In this document: positions 46,541 to 58,133 of the stretch, piece by piece
How positions within the stretch are numbered: position 1 is the stretch's first letter
Layout: each line of letters starts with the position of its first letter
From: Calendula officinalis
Taxonomy: Eukaryota; Streptophyta; Magnoliopsida; Asterales; Asteraceae
Reading direction: 5' to 3'
NCBI GenBank assembly: GCA_963853835.1
Contig: OY970820.1
Span: 79,480,909 to 79,544,908 of the forward strand
Length of the DNA stretch: 64,000 bases
Position numbers and translations under genes: made by a program
Notes under the pieces: model-generated
What the model was told of the DNA's origin: nothing
What the model saw: only the letters and a program-made list of their open reading frames with translations
Databases searched by the model: none

Positions 46541-46799
46541 ACTACTGGTATATCTGTACTACTGGTGTGTAGGCATGTGCACAAAATACTACTGGTAGTT
46601 AAATACTACTGGTGTGTATTAGGTATACATGAATACTACTGGTGTTCAGTACTACTGGTATTCACATATACTACTGGTCTTGTGTGTTAGTGATTACTAC
46701 TGATGTCCATAGTTACTACTGATGTCAAAATCCTTAGGCACTACTGATGTTGGTAGATACTACTGACGTTTTACTACTGATATCTTATTTACTACTGGT
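46541..46799 (+). repeat. ACTACTG(A/G)T array between pol and env-like gene
   Basis: Thirteen exact ACTACTG copies in about 260 bases, all the same strand. The first seven read TACTACTGGT; the later ones are mostly ACTACTGAT. Spacing is irregular (about 8 to 35 bases). It is the densest such array in the element, and it lies between the pol stop and the presumed env-like promoter. Confidence 0.92.
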
Positions 46800-46897
46800 C
46801 TTTCAGAAACACAATTACCAAACTAACCCCCATGAAAATAACCGTTATGTTATGATTCGAAGGACATTTTAGTAGTTTTGCAGGTTAAATCGAAAGA

Positions 46898-46906
46898 TAT
46901 AAAAGG
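46898..46906 (+). promoter_or_regulatory. TATA box of a possible internal promoter
   Basis: TATAAAAGG is followed by a CT/A-rich leader with an AAACCCTA telo-box (46962-46969) and the env-like ATG at 47036, about 140 bases on. This arrangement is like a host gene promoter and leader, and differs from the surrounding array. Whether it is used is inference. Confidence 0.5.
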
Positions 46907-47035
46907 CGGCAGTCGATTAGTTTAGCATTATCTTCACTTCGATTTGCTAAATCCTCTCGATAAACCCTAGCTTACGATCAAAAACCCTTCGTCAATAACA
47001 AAATTCACTCCTGTTCTTCACAAAATTCAACAAAA

Positions 47036-50000
47036 ATGGCAACTCTAAAATCTTTGAATGTTCAAACCGATCTTAAATATTCAGAATTTCACAACATGTG
47101 TGCCTTCCTAAAGAATCCCGACGGCACAAAAGATTTTCGACCGATCGTCAAGTTTTGAGAAATTCCTATATACAGTTTGCCTTAACTGTAAAACCAACAA
47201 CATATCAACAGCACTTGGTGGATTTATGGACCAATGCTGAGCAAATGGAAGGAACAACCGCATCAATGATCAAATCACAAGTAGATGGCAAGCATATCAC
47301 AGTAACAGAACAATCAATCAGACACCATCTACAACTTCACGATGATTCAGGTATGTCAACTCTTCCTAAGGAATACATTGCTGAAATTTTACAAAAAATG
47401 GGTTATGAGGGAAGACTCAATATAGTAACATTTCAAAAGGGTCTTCTCTCCCCACAATGGAAATTCTTAGTACATACTATTCAGCATTGTATTTCTCCAA
47501 AAAGAAGTACTTGGAATGAGTTTAATAAGGCAATAGCCTCTGCTGTTGTCTGTTTATCCACATACCAAGTATTTAATTTTTCTCAAATGATTTTTGAAGG
47601 TATATTGGGAAATCTAAGTTCTACTAAATTTTTAATGTATCCCAGATTTCTACAACATATCATAAATTGTGAATTACAAAACTTGTCAACTCCTAAAAAT
47701 ATTTTCATACTACCAGAGTTGAACAAGAAAGTTTTCTCAAATATGAGAAAACAATTTAAATTTTCGGGTAAGGAAACCCCTCTGTTTCCTAATATGATCA
47801 AAGATCATCCCCATACTGGAGAAGGTTCAACCATTGTTACAACCCAAGTTGAACCTCAACCCACTCCATCACCCCCAAATACAGCCCAAACACCACCCCA
47901 ACTAGCCACTCAATCACCAGCCCAAACAGAAGTCCTGAATGTGTCCCAGGAACTTGATATGAATCTGCAGAGTGCTACTCTTCACTCTGTGGAAGACCTA
48001 CCAGATAAAACCAAAAATATTTCCACACTTTACCAAAGAAAGAAATCTTTAAAGGACACCAGGGGACACATTGAGTCAAACCCCAGGCTCCAAGAGTTGT
48101 CCTCCAAGGAGGAGAGAGGACATGAGGCGAGGGCTTTCACTACTGATGCCCCAAAGGTGGGTGCACAGGACAGTAAAAACATAATTAGGACCCAGACCTC
48201 GGCAACTTTGAGTGATGACTCATTTGAGGAGTTACTCAAAGGACCCCGGTGCCAAGAAACCACAAGGGGGGGCATCTCTGCTTCTTCTAGGAAGAAGAGG
48301 ATGTCTAAAAGACCCATTTCATCACCAAGAAGTGATGAGGGCAGATCTATTGATTTGACGGATAGGATGGAAAACCTTCAAACCAATGTACCTGTTAGTG
48401 AGCCCGATGATCTTGCTAGATGGAGTGAGGGCGGTATTAAAATCCAACAATTGACGGAAAAAGTGGATTCTCTTGAATCCACTGTACAAAATTGTCTTGA
48501 ATATCTCACAAACCAAGGAAAAACGATGGCTGCAATGAAAAGGCATGTCAATACCATCAACAAAAGAATGAGATTATATGAGCACAGGCTTCATCAACAA
48601 ACCAAAATCATCAGAAAATTGAAGAAAAAGATTGATGATAGTGAGGCTCCACCAGTTGAGCTCACTAAGGGGGAGAAGGACAACATACAAACTATGATTG
48701 ATGAATCAATTGCAGCAGCAGCATCTTCTCTCCTAAATTTAAAAGAAACAGAAGTTGATGAAGGCCCACAAATGATGGTTACTGAAGATGAGCCTGTTAC
48801 TACTGCTACAATGGAAGAACAAGTTGAAAAAGAAATACCAGTAGTAACCCCTACTACTGATATTATAGCAGTAGTAAATGAAGAAGAGGAATTGAAAGCA
48901 CCAAATACTACTGATGCCCTATCAGTAGTAACTCCTGAAGTCACACCAGTAGTAACTACTCTGGTTACTACTGAAGAGGAAGAACTACAATTCCCAGAGC
49001 TGATTGAAAGAGAAAGGCATGTCATCATCTCCAAACCACCAACACCTGATCAACCACTTATCATACCTGACATTGATGATAATGTGAATTGGTTTGAGGT
49101 AGATGAATGTACACTTCCTCCACACCCTAAAATCTTACCAGAAGGTCAACTACATCTATTTTATCCAAAACTTCTGATGATGGGTATACCAGATATGAAA
49201 TACATTCCACCTCCACCATCTGCTCATATTGGAAAAGGAAAAGAAATATATGATGATGATTATCCAAACAGAGCTTTAGGACATCACATGGTAAACAAGA
49301 TTAATCATGTCAGAGCAGAATAGCAATCCAGATGGAGAATTAAACACAGAAAATTTTTAGAGAAAGTGGAAATGTATCAAGCTTTAGTAGAAAAGAAAAA
49401 GAAAGTTCAAAGTGCAACTCCTGTTCAAATACCTGCTCAAATCAAAGATGTTCAGATAGAAGCCCAAGAAGCAGAATTCAAAAGGCTCAGAAAAGTAGAA
49501 GAAGAACATCTAAACTGTCTTGAAGATCTGGTAGCAGAATGTAAAAGAACAAAAGGTGATCTACCAGATGATATCTTTGAACAAAAGACACTTATGATAG
49601 ACTTTCTCAAAACAAAAGGGCACAGTGCAAAATCTTTTGGAAGAATGAAGATGATAACTATAATTGAAAAATACTGCACTGCAAAGAAGAAAGACTTGGC
49701 TGAACAAGAAGCTGAAGAAACAAAGAAAGCCAAAACTTTAATCCCAATCAGTCCAAATTTGATCAAAGCTGGTAGTGTTTCAACTATTGGTGATACTTCA
49801 ACTCCCCAATCAAAGAAAAGAAAATCTGTTGATCAAGAACAAAGCTCTAAGAAGAAATCAAAACAAATTATACCTGTTCTTGAAATGCCTATTGCTCCAT
49901 TATAGAACAATCCAATTATTAACGGGAGAGTGATACAGAACAATGTTATAGAGGTCATAAGGGAAGAAAAAGTTGTACATAGATTCACTGGATGGTTACC

Positions 50001-50460
50001 ATTAGTCAGATCATGTTCTAGAAGTGATGTAATCAAGCTTCTGATTATTGGAAAACCTAGAATGACAAAGAAATCATGGAAAGAGTCTGGTGCTGGATAC
50101 CTAACAAAAATGATAGATGCTGCATTTTATCCAGATAATTATCCAGAACAATTTACAGATCCAGGTAATGTGTATGCTTGGAATGTCATTCCTACTGCCA
50201 ATATGTACTTTTTTGAGAAATCAGGCAAAGTATGTGAATTGTACTTATATGAAAAAGAATATCCACACTCTGAGAAGACTATGTATCAGATATTCATAAA
50301 CACTTTGATGAAACCTTATGATGCTGTTATGTTCCAAAACAAACTGAATTACTTTACAAAGAGGAACAGCAGATATATTATTGAACAAAGGCTTCAACAG
50401 AATCAAAGAACTCTTGAGAAAAGAAGAAGAGAACAAGAGGAACAAAAGAAACTTGATTGA
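47036..50460 (+). pseudogene. Env-like (ORF3) gene of Sirevirus element C, broken
   Basis: The ATG at 47036 starts a frame that hits TGA at 47156-47158; a one-base change in the T-run at 47153-47156 moves the open frame to the one that then runs to 50460. That frame is cut only by two TAG codons, 49321-49323 and 49903-49905, so one protein of about 1,100 residues is implied. Features: an N-terminal part with IQFALTVKPTTYQQH and LSPQWKFLVHTIQHC, seen in plant proteins often labelled longin-like or synaptobrevin-like; a Pro/Gln-rich linker (47830-47940); a coiled coil (about 48430-48650); an acidic Thr/Val-rich region with ACTACTGAT words (48780-48990); and a basic Lys/Glu-rich C-terminus. No clear signal peptide or transmembrane segment is seen, so the label env-like is by position only. 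Confidence 0.75.
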
Positions 50461-50492
50461 TTAAAAGATAATCAATAAGTTTAGGGGGAGAT

Positions 50493-51110
50493 TGTTGGAG
50501 TAAAACACAGATCAACTTGATACTAATGCTGCAGTTAGTACTGACAATAATTAGTACTGATGGGGCAGAACATATTACTACTGATGAAGTTGATACTGGT
50601 GCTACTATAACTTAGTTACTACTGATCATGCAAAGACTGAAGATACTACTGATCTTAGTAGTTACTACTGATGATGGTTTCTGGACTTACTACTGATCAC
50701 CAAGTTTACTACTGATGTTACATATTTACTACTGGTGATGAGTTTTACCACTGATACGCGTTTATGGAGAATATCAAGTCCGAGATCTTCGTAGAGATAG
50801 TTATAGAATGTAAATCAATGTATATCTTTTATAATTCGATGTAAATCAAGTCCTAGAATAACTAGGGTAAATAGTTTAGCTTCAAGGACTATTATAAATA
50901 GTTCCTTACGAATTGTAAACGTACGTGTGTATTGTTAACTCAGTAATATACATTGAAGTTTTTTGTGAAACTGTGTTCTTAATACTTTCGCATATTATTT
51001 ACAGTTCTTTGTTCTTAATTACATTGATATAGTGTTGATCCGCTGCAACTTCTATATTCAATTAGATCTAAAGTGTTAATTAACTTTTCTATAGTTAATC
51101 GATCCTGACA
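50493..51110 (+). repeat. Element C 3' LTR
   Basis: 618 bp. It differs from the 5' LTR at about six positions, including one extra T in GAATTGTAAACG. It keeps all seven ACTACTG words (50577-50737). Confidence 0.93.
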
Positions 51111-51232
51111 TACTATATACAAATATAATAATTAAATAGATGTGTACATAATTACATACCAGCCATTCCCTACGACCTTGTCCGCATTCGAGGTCCAGAA
51201 ACTTAGCAGCTACTGGCTGAGCCTTTAGACCC

Positions 51233-51622
51233 TGTTAAAAATCATAGATTTCTGACTCCGGTGTTGATCAATTGGCGGAGAACCGCTTCTCCGGCGGTGC
51301 TCCAGCGTAGTCATAAAACAGGGGCAAGAACAAAAAAAAAAAAATACTTTTATTGATTCTGAATTTATAATTTGAATGTTTACAATTGAGGAATTTGATT
51401 CTTATTTATACTAAACGAAAAGGTATGAGTGAATAGTCACACCCCTTGGTTGTGACGGTTACCGGCGACGGTTATGGCGGTGCCGGTTTTTTAGAGGGTG
51501 GCGGTTGGTGGCGGCAGTTGCTGCCGGCGGTTACCCTTTGCTGACACCTTTTCTTTTATCATAAGTATTATAATACAAATACTTATATTTAACAAATGAC
51601 AAATTGATATTTAATTCCAACA
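51233..51622 (-). repeat. Element D 3' LTR
   Basis: About 390 bp. GC-rich centre (51440-51540) with CGGTTACCGG and GGCGGTGCCGG words, AT-rich edges. Confidence 0.75.
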
Positions 51623-51656
51623 CTCCCCCTTAAATATCAAGTCATTTATTCATGTC

Positions 51657-54600
51657 TTTTTTTTTTTTGAAACGGCTTTCATTAAAACAAAACGAACACT
51701 AGCACAAGGCTAGAAACAAACGAAAAAAAACATTACACATTACAAGGCAAAATTAACCATTCTATCCAACTAATTCTAAACTTTGAACTTCTACTAGTGA
51801 TCCAATTATATGAAATTTCTTTAATTGCATCCACCAACAAACTCCTCCGGGTATCACCATTTTTAAACGTAACCGCGTTCCTATGTCTCCACAAAATCCA
51901 GACCACCATTAAACAATTCGCTTCCATTAAGCACTTAACTCGGGAATTAGACACATTCGCATCTAAAGTATACATCAAGTCTTCCAACCCTGAAACGTTG
52001 ATATCCAAACGTTGATATCCAACAACTGCAACCACCTACTTATCGCCACCCAAACCTCCCTAGCAACTTCACAATGCCACAATATGTGATCGGAATCTTC
52101 CATACAGTGGCCACACACCTCACATTTTGTATCTTGTAATGGAACCCCACGAATTAGTAAATTAATCTTAGACGGTACACGATTTAACGACACCCTCCAA
52201 TACATAATGTTAACCTTCCGCGGCACGAGACGATTCCACCGCGTCTGATCCACCGACATTGGGAGGAACAACCCGTCTAGCCACTTTCTCGTTACCCCTA
52301 CCTCGTACACCCCTTCCGATCCAAGCTCCCACCTCCACACATCCGGACCATCCCGTAAAACAAACCCCTCCAACCTTGAAGCCAACTGCGAAACCAAGGC
52401 GTCCAACCTACCACCTCTCATAACACGAGACCAATCCCACACCACCGTACCGTTTACTACTCTATCCGCCACTACGTAACCCGGATTTGACTCGAGACGG
52501 AACAACCTCGGGTACAAGGATGCCAAATTAGAATTAGAGAGCCAATTATCCTTCCAAAAAGACGTATTCAACCCGTTGCCCACCCTTCTTGTCAAGTGAT
52601 CAAGAAGGCCAATACCTTGACTTTTAAACTTTGCAATCATCTTCAATATCTGAGCCCACGGTTGCGAGCTAGAGGAACCCCGGGTGTTAATACTTCCAAA
52701 CCCACCATCTTGGCCGTACAACACAGCGACCATCTTTGCCCATAAAGCATGTCGATCATTCACAAAACGCCAAATCCACATCAACAATAACGACATATTA
52801 AACACTTCAAGACCTCCGTTCGCCAATGACGCCAACACCGCATTCCACTTAACCCAATGAATTTTTTTAATACCATCGGTTCCCCCCCAAAAAACGAAGC
52901 TCGCAACCGTTCCAAATAAGTTTCTACATTTTTCGGCAACAAGAACATAGAAAGGTAGTATACCCCGAGACCACCCAACACCGACTTGATGAGCCTAGAC
53001 CTACCACCAATGGACAACACACTAACTTTCCATTTAGAAAGTTTTTGCTTAAATCTATTAATCAACCCCTCCCAATTCTTCTTTCGAGACATGCAAGCTC
53101 CAATCGGGAGCCCTAAATACATAAATGGAAGTCTACCCTTGCATACCCCTATAGACTCCGCCATACCACTTATGTCTTCCTCTTTAACACCAATGCCGTA
53201 AATATTGGACTTATGCAAATTCAATTGTAAGCCCGACGACATATAAAAATAATGGAGAACAATAAGAAGGGTTTGGACATTTACCAACGACCAATCCCCC
53301 ATAAAAATCGCGTCATCGGCATAAAAAAGGTGAGATATGTTTAGATCAGCATCTCCCACCCTAAGCCCTTTAAAGAACTGATGAGACACCGCTTTTTCCA
53401 TCGCCACATGTAACCCCTCCATTGCTAAACTAAATAGAAAAGGAGAAAGTGGGTCACCTTGACCCAATCCTCTTTCAAGCTTAAATTCTTTAGAAGAATT
53501 CCCGTTAAGGATCACTGAAGCTCTAGACGAATGGAGAGTTGCCTTAATCCAATGCCTCCACTTAACCGGGATATCCATAAATTCCATCATTCTATCCAAG
53601 AAACACCAATTGACAGAATCATAAGCTTTATCAAAATCAACCTTTAAGATCATAGCCTTCTTCTTCTTTTTCTTGTACCATGCTACCATCTCATTAACTA
53701 TTAACGGACCGTCCAAAATCTGACGGCCTTTAATAAACGCTGATTGTTCCACACTTACCACCGAATCCACTACTGCAGCTAACCGAGTAGCTAAGATTTT
53801 AGCAATAATCTTGTATTGAAGCCCGATCAGACTAATCGGTCGATAGTCATTAACCACTAGCGGGTTCACCACCTTCGGGATCAACGTAATAAACGATGCA
53901 TTGCAACCGTTCGGGATGAAACATGTATCAAAGAATTCAACAACAAAATTAAAGATGTCAGTTTTTAAAAGGTCCCAAAACCTTTTAACAAAGGCGAATG
54001 ACAAACCGTCCGGTCCCGGAGATTTATCACTTCCACAACTCCACACCGCTTGTTTAATCTCTGCCTCCGAAATAGGCGCCGTTAATAATCTAGAACTTTC
54101 ATCAGATAACCTCTTGAACTTATCACTACGGTTCACCACCTCGATTGACGGAACCCGCTTAAACTTCTTTTCAAAAGATTTAAAAAATATATCTTTAACC
54201 ACCGGGGGAGACGTAACCCAAAGACCTTCCTGCTTGACCCCCTGCATTAAAGAATACCGACGCTTAGAATTAACGATCCCATGAAAATACTTAGAGTTTT
54301 CATCCCCTTCAATACTCCATTTGACTTTAGCTTTTTGAGCCAAATCCCTCCATTCTTTAACGTCAAGTTTATATAAGCATTGTTTGGCATTAGATCTTGT
54401 TTGTCTCTCCTCGTCCGTGACCTGCATCGACTCCATCTTCTGCTCAACGAGATTAATCTCGTTCAACAATCTCAACCGTTCGCTTTGTTGTGCCACCTTC
54501 TTCTCTTGCCACCAAACTTTACACTTATCTTTGAGCACCTTAAGTTTATCTTTGAACACAATCATAGGCCCATTATCTTTGAGCACCTTAAGTTTAATCA

Positions 54601-54658
54601 TTTGAGCTTTCATGTTGGTTAACTTCACCGTCTTCATTTGAGCTACATGTTGGTTCAC
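51657..54658 (-). mobile_element. L1-type LINE, 5'-truncated, inside element D
   Basis: Minus strand. The 3' end is a poly-A tail (T-run 51657-51668) and a short 3' UTR. The coding part (54658 to about 51720) holds the reverse transcriptase and the C-terminal zinc-binding region; the endonuclease domain and first open frame are missing. A 5' target duplication was not found, and the left end of coding runs into a tandem-repeat region. Confidence 0.85.
51735..54658 (-). pseudogene. LINE reverse transcriptase, frameshifted
   Basis: RT motifs in order: FITLIPKVVNPLVVNDYRPI, KILATRL, EQSAFIKGRQI, LKVDFDKAYDSVNW, GLGQGDPLSPFLF and FYADDAIFMG (the catalytic YADD, about 53310). The C-terminal part shows the zf-RVT motif CEVCGHCMEDSDHILWHC (about 52080-52130). 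A one-base shift in a C-run near 52886 moves the reading frame, and a further one near 51975-52015, beside a small tandem duplication of CGTTGATATCCAA, ends it. Near the start the words for LKVLKD are duplicated. If active the protein would copy its own RNA at nicked target DNA. Confidence 0.85.
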
Positions 54659-54800
54659 TCCACCGTCTTGTTTTCAGCACTCCTTATTAGTCGTTTTACT
54701 CCATCCGTATTTTTTTATTATGTTGGTTCACTCCACCGATGTCTTGTTACGCATTTTACTCCATCCGTATGCTTTGTTATGTTGGTTCACTCCACCTATA
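54637..54800. repeat. Tandem repeat TATGTTGGTTCACTCCACC
   Basis: Three good copies (54648, 54720, 54781) and one weaker one (54613) of TGTTGGTTCACTCCACC, separated by CTTGTT and TTTTACTCCATCCGTAT text. It lies between the LINE 5' edge and the element D 5' LTR. Confidence 0.8.
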
Positions 54801-55338
54801 AACACATATTTAATCAAATCAAAATTTCATTGATTTATAAGATTTTATACATTTCTGATTCATCATCTACACTTATATTTTGATTCTCGAATCTCACATT
54901 CGGAATGATTTACATTGACGAAATCTACTTCTATTTATAGTAATCGAACAGGTGCGAATCAACAGTCACGACGGTTAGTTGTGGCGGTTACGGTGGCAGT
55001 TATTGATAGTTATGGTGGTGCCGGAATTTCAAGGGGTGGCAGTTGGTGGCGACAGTTATTGCTGCCGTCCGTTTGCCTTGGTTGCACCTTTTCTTCTATT
55101 TTAATTATATCATAAGTATTATATAATAAATACTTATATTTAAACAAATGACAATGATATTTAATTCCAAGAGACCCTCTCTAAGCTTATCATCTATGAA
55201 ACCTTTGTGAAACAGTCCAAATCCACCTTCACCCAAGAAGTTGCTTGAAGAAAAAGATTGTGTAATGACTTTAAGCCCAGCTAACGTAAAACATATAGGT
55301 TCGATAAGTCCTCTGATAGAATCGAGCTGCTTAACCAA

Positions 55339-55986
55339 GAAATCTTGATGGTGATTCCTTGATTGTCAATTTTTTCTGGATCTCTGATCTCGAAAAAAAT
55401 CGAAAACATCCGAAATATTTGAAAAAATATATTTAAATAATTTATTTTTTTTCTCGGATACCAGGTGTCCCAGTTCCGAATATCCGAATACCGAATACAA
55501 ATAGTAAAAATCCATTATCCAAAATTCAAATATCTGAAAATCAGGATATCCGGTTTTAACTAAACCCATTGATCAGGTTTTGGTTAGTTGTAAAAAATAT
55601 TTAATTAGTGCAATTTTTGAAATCATGTTCTGCGGCATTTCTTCTCTTTGAATTCTACTTCTGTTTAGTTGCTAGGTATTGAGGTTTGGGCCAATGTCTC
55701 TTTATGTAGGCTATTTGTGTTAATTGGGCCCTTGTCTCTTTCTGTGGGTTATTTCAGTTGGGCCACTTGAAAGGTTTTTGTGGTAATCTTTTCCATTCTT
55801 TCGGCTTGCAGATACGAGGGGAAGGAAGCCAGGTATTTTGCAAGTGAATATTCGTACATTCTCGGTGGATTTTTTAATGTATAGTTTGCTTTTATAAAAC
55901 AACAATGAAATGTTAGCATCGTAACATTAAACAATAAAAATTTTGAGATCCATCAATGGAACTTTTCATATTGAGATATATTTTTA
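55339..55986. other. Kinase 5' flank (duplicated at 17885-18240)
   Basis: Sequence upstream of the minus-strand kinase fragment. 55390-55880 aligns with 17885-18240, except for about 210 bases (55590-55810) missing there. No gene is seen within it. Confidence 0.65.
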
Positions 55987-57756
55987 TCTTTAATAAAAGA
56001 AAGCATGTCACGTCAACTAATACACTTTATCTTTACCATGTCATCTTTGTCACATCATTAATCAACCACCAATGAAAGCATTCCATATCACCTTAAGGAT
56101 TTGAATTAAATCATATCTTAAAATTTGAATTAAAATTTGTACGTAATCATCATTTAGTTGTCAAAATAAATCAAAACAAAATAAATTTTATGTAATTAAT
56201 TAAATTAGTTATCCCCTGCTCATATTTATCTCCTGCTCAAAATTGAATTTACGGTTAGCTTTTTTTAATTAATTAAATTAGGTAGGTATATTTCAACTTA
56301 ACAATTAGTAAAATTGAAAATAAATTTATGGAGTTAATTGTGTATATCTTTTTTTCATTCAAATTCAAAATATCTATCTATCTATATAAGGTCATGTAGG
56401 ATAAAATGTATGTTTTGACCATGTGAGTATTAGTATGTCTAAACTATGTCATTTTGACTTTATTTTAGCATCATGAAGTGCAACATATTAACTTAAAACA
56501 AACATATGTATTACACGGGGTATAAATTATAAATGAATATGACAAAAGATGACAATATTTGTTTATGAAAGAAATTACTTTTATATAAAATGTTATCATA
56601 AACACTATGCCACAACTAGCTTGTTCTTGCTGGTGATTTTTTTCAATTTTTTTCTTATCTTTTTTTAGTCACAAATGGAAGCAATCTACAAGAAAATGTC
56701 ATTAATCGACTCTTATCCTATAATTTTGTATTTATGTATGGTTTAACTTATGGATCCTAAAAACTCAACATACTTGGTTTACAAGAAAAAAGAAATGTAA
56801 GACCGGTCATTTCACCAAAATTATTATGACTCTTTTTACAATAAATAAATATTTTTATTTTCAAAGCCATGCATGTATTAAAGTCATGCATGCATTAGGG
56901 TCCGGTTGATGTTTACGTTGGTGGTGATGAAGTTGCATTTCTTTCACTTACTTTACTCAAGATTTTGACACAAGGTTGTTGTTTTGAGCTATTTCGATTA
57001 ATTTACAAAAAAAAGTCAAACTCATTATGAAGAATTCTTGCATATATCATTCATGTTCTATACAATATTGGTGTGTCGACAAAAGAACCGTTTAAATGTG
57101 TCATAAACCAAGGATCATTCTCGGTAAGTAAGTCAACATAGAAGTGAGATCGGGTGAGAAATATAAGAATAATCAATCAATCATTTAAGATTTTTAAATC
57201 ATTATAGGAATTATCAATAAATGTTTCCTCCTAAAGATCAAAGATTTCTGATAATTATCCAATAAGTCTTAAAAGACTGGTTGGGAATTGTCCTTGTAAT
57301 CCTCACCAATTTTTAATTTTCACCGGATCCTAACCCATATTTTATATTTATATTTTTTTTATAAAGGATTTGATCCGCCATATTACTTAATATATATTTC
57401 TATTTCAGATAGCCTACACAAATTTATTTCACATTATTCGTTTTTGAATCTTCATTATTGTTCTTTATTATTTTCCACAACTCGATGATCTCTTCTTTTA
57501 TTTTAGGAAATGCATAGTATGGTGCGTCACTTATTTAAACTCTTACTTATACTGATAATTTAGAAAGCATATTCTGCTAATATTGAATTTGTAATGTGTA
57601 TAGTTAGTGTTCTAAAAAGTATGTGAAATTATTTATTTTAGCTACAAAATTATTACAAAGAAACAAAGTTTTCAATATATATAGTATTCTTAAAAAACAA
57701 AAAAAAAAGAAATTTTTTTATCACTCATCCGTGATTTATGACGGGTTATAGGCTAG
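55987..57756 (+). mobile_element. Helitron, 1.8 kb, noncoding
   Basis: Left end A|TCTTTAATAAAAGAAAGC, right end a hairpin around CCGTGATTTATGACGG followed by GTTATAGGCTAG|T, almost the same terminus as the 14120-17839 Helitron. The hairpin has one mismatch in the stem. Contents are AT-rich without coding capacity. Confidence 0.65.
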
Positions 57757-57817
57757 TATTAAATAAAATAGGACACGTTAAACATGAAATAAATCATACA
57801 CATATAGTTTAATTGTA

Positions 57818-58065
57818 CTCCCTCTGTCCCACAAAAAAGTTTACATTTCTCCATAAAATTTTATATCACAAAAAAATCACATTTCTCAAATTTGGGGGGC
57901 CCACCTAATAAAATAATATTATTTCCAATCATTCCACCAATAAAATACTCTCTCTCCGATCTAACCTTATATTTTAATCAAAATTATTACAAAATACCTC
58001 ACCACTAACTATCCTAAAAGATTATGCCCACATGAAATGTAAACTTTTTTATGGCACGGAGGGAT
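57818..58065. repeat. Stowaway-type MITE
   Basis: Inverted ends CTCCCTCTGTCCCACAAAAA and the complement of TTTTTATGGCACGGAGGGAT, flanked by TA on both sides. 248 bp, noncoding. The end sequence is the classic Stowaway CTCCCTCCGT type. Confidence 0.85.
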
Positions 58066-58133
58066 TATTATATTGTCTTTCTTATCCCATCAACCTGGTT
58101 ACATTATTTTTCCTAGGAACAACTCGTACATAA

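Larger units (their letters stand above)
39687..51110 (+). mobile_element. Ty1/Copia Sirevirus (SIRE/Maximus type), element C
   Basis: LTRs at 39687-40303 and 50493-51110 start TGTTGGAG and end CCTGACA, with the target duplication TACTA (39682-39686 and 51111-51115). The PBS TGGTATCAGAGC is at 40306-40317 and the PPT (TTTAGGGGGAGAT) at 50480-50492. Order: gag, protease, integrase, RT, RNase H, then an extra env-like gene, the layout that defines Sireviruses. I count about six differences between the LTRs, so the insertion is young. Several frameshifts and stops still break gag-pol. The word ACTACTG(A/G)T recurs throughout. Confidence 0.93.
51233..55172 (-). mobile_element. Ty1/Copia-type element D (minus strand), mostly lost
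   Basis: On the minus strand the 3' LTR is 51622 to 51233 (TGTTGGAATTAAATATC... to ...TTTTTAACA), preceded by the polypurine tract AAGGGGGAG (51623-51631). The 5' LTR is 55172 to about 54815, with its first bases altered to TCTTGG. The two LTR copies share the block around GGTGGCRGTTGGTGGCG. The target duplication is GACCC. No gag or pol remains; a LINE and short tandem repeats fill the internal region. The LTRs are diverged, so it is older than element C. Confidence 0.75.
51160..55338 (-). pseudogene. RLCK-type protein kinase exon 1, split by element D
   Basis: Minus strand. The right piece (55173-55338) reads FTLAGLKVITQSFSSSNFLG, then EGGFG (the glycine-rich ATP loop) and HKGFIDDKLREG. 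The left piece (51160-51232) reads GLKAQPVAAKFLDLECGQG then RREWL, including the VA.K lysine that binds ATP, and ends at a GT donor (GTATGT). This is the first-exon organisation of receptor-like cytoplasmic kinases of subfamily VII (PBL/RIPK-like). Between the pieces lies element D, flanked by GACCC on both sides (51228-51232 and 55173-55177). Later exons are not found: the intron is interrupted by element C, and nothing kinase-like lies to its left. No ATG-started N-terminus is visible. The gene is dead. Confidence 0.8.

Noticed and set aside
46541..46799. CRISPR-like or satellite array
   Set aside because: Spacing is irregular, the repeat is only 9-10 bases, and the sequence is a plant retrotransposon spacer.
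48594..49034. 146-codon Ser/Thr/Val-rich minus-strand frame
   Set aside because: Antisense of the low-complexity part of the env-like gene; the openness comes from ACTACTG words and Glu/Thr codons.
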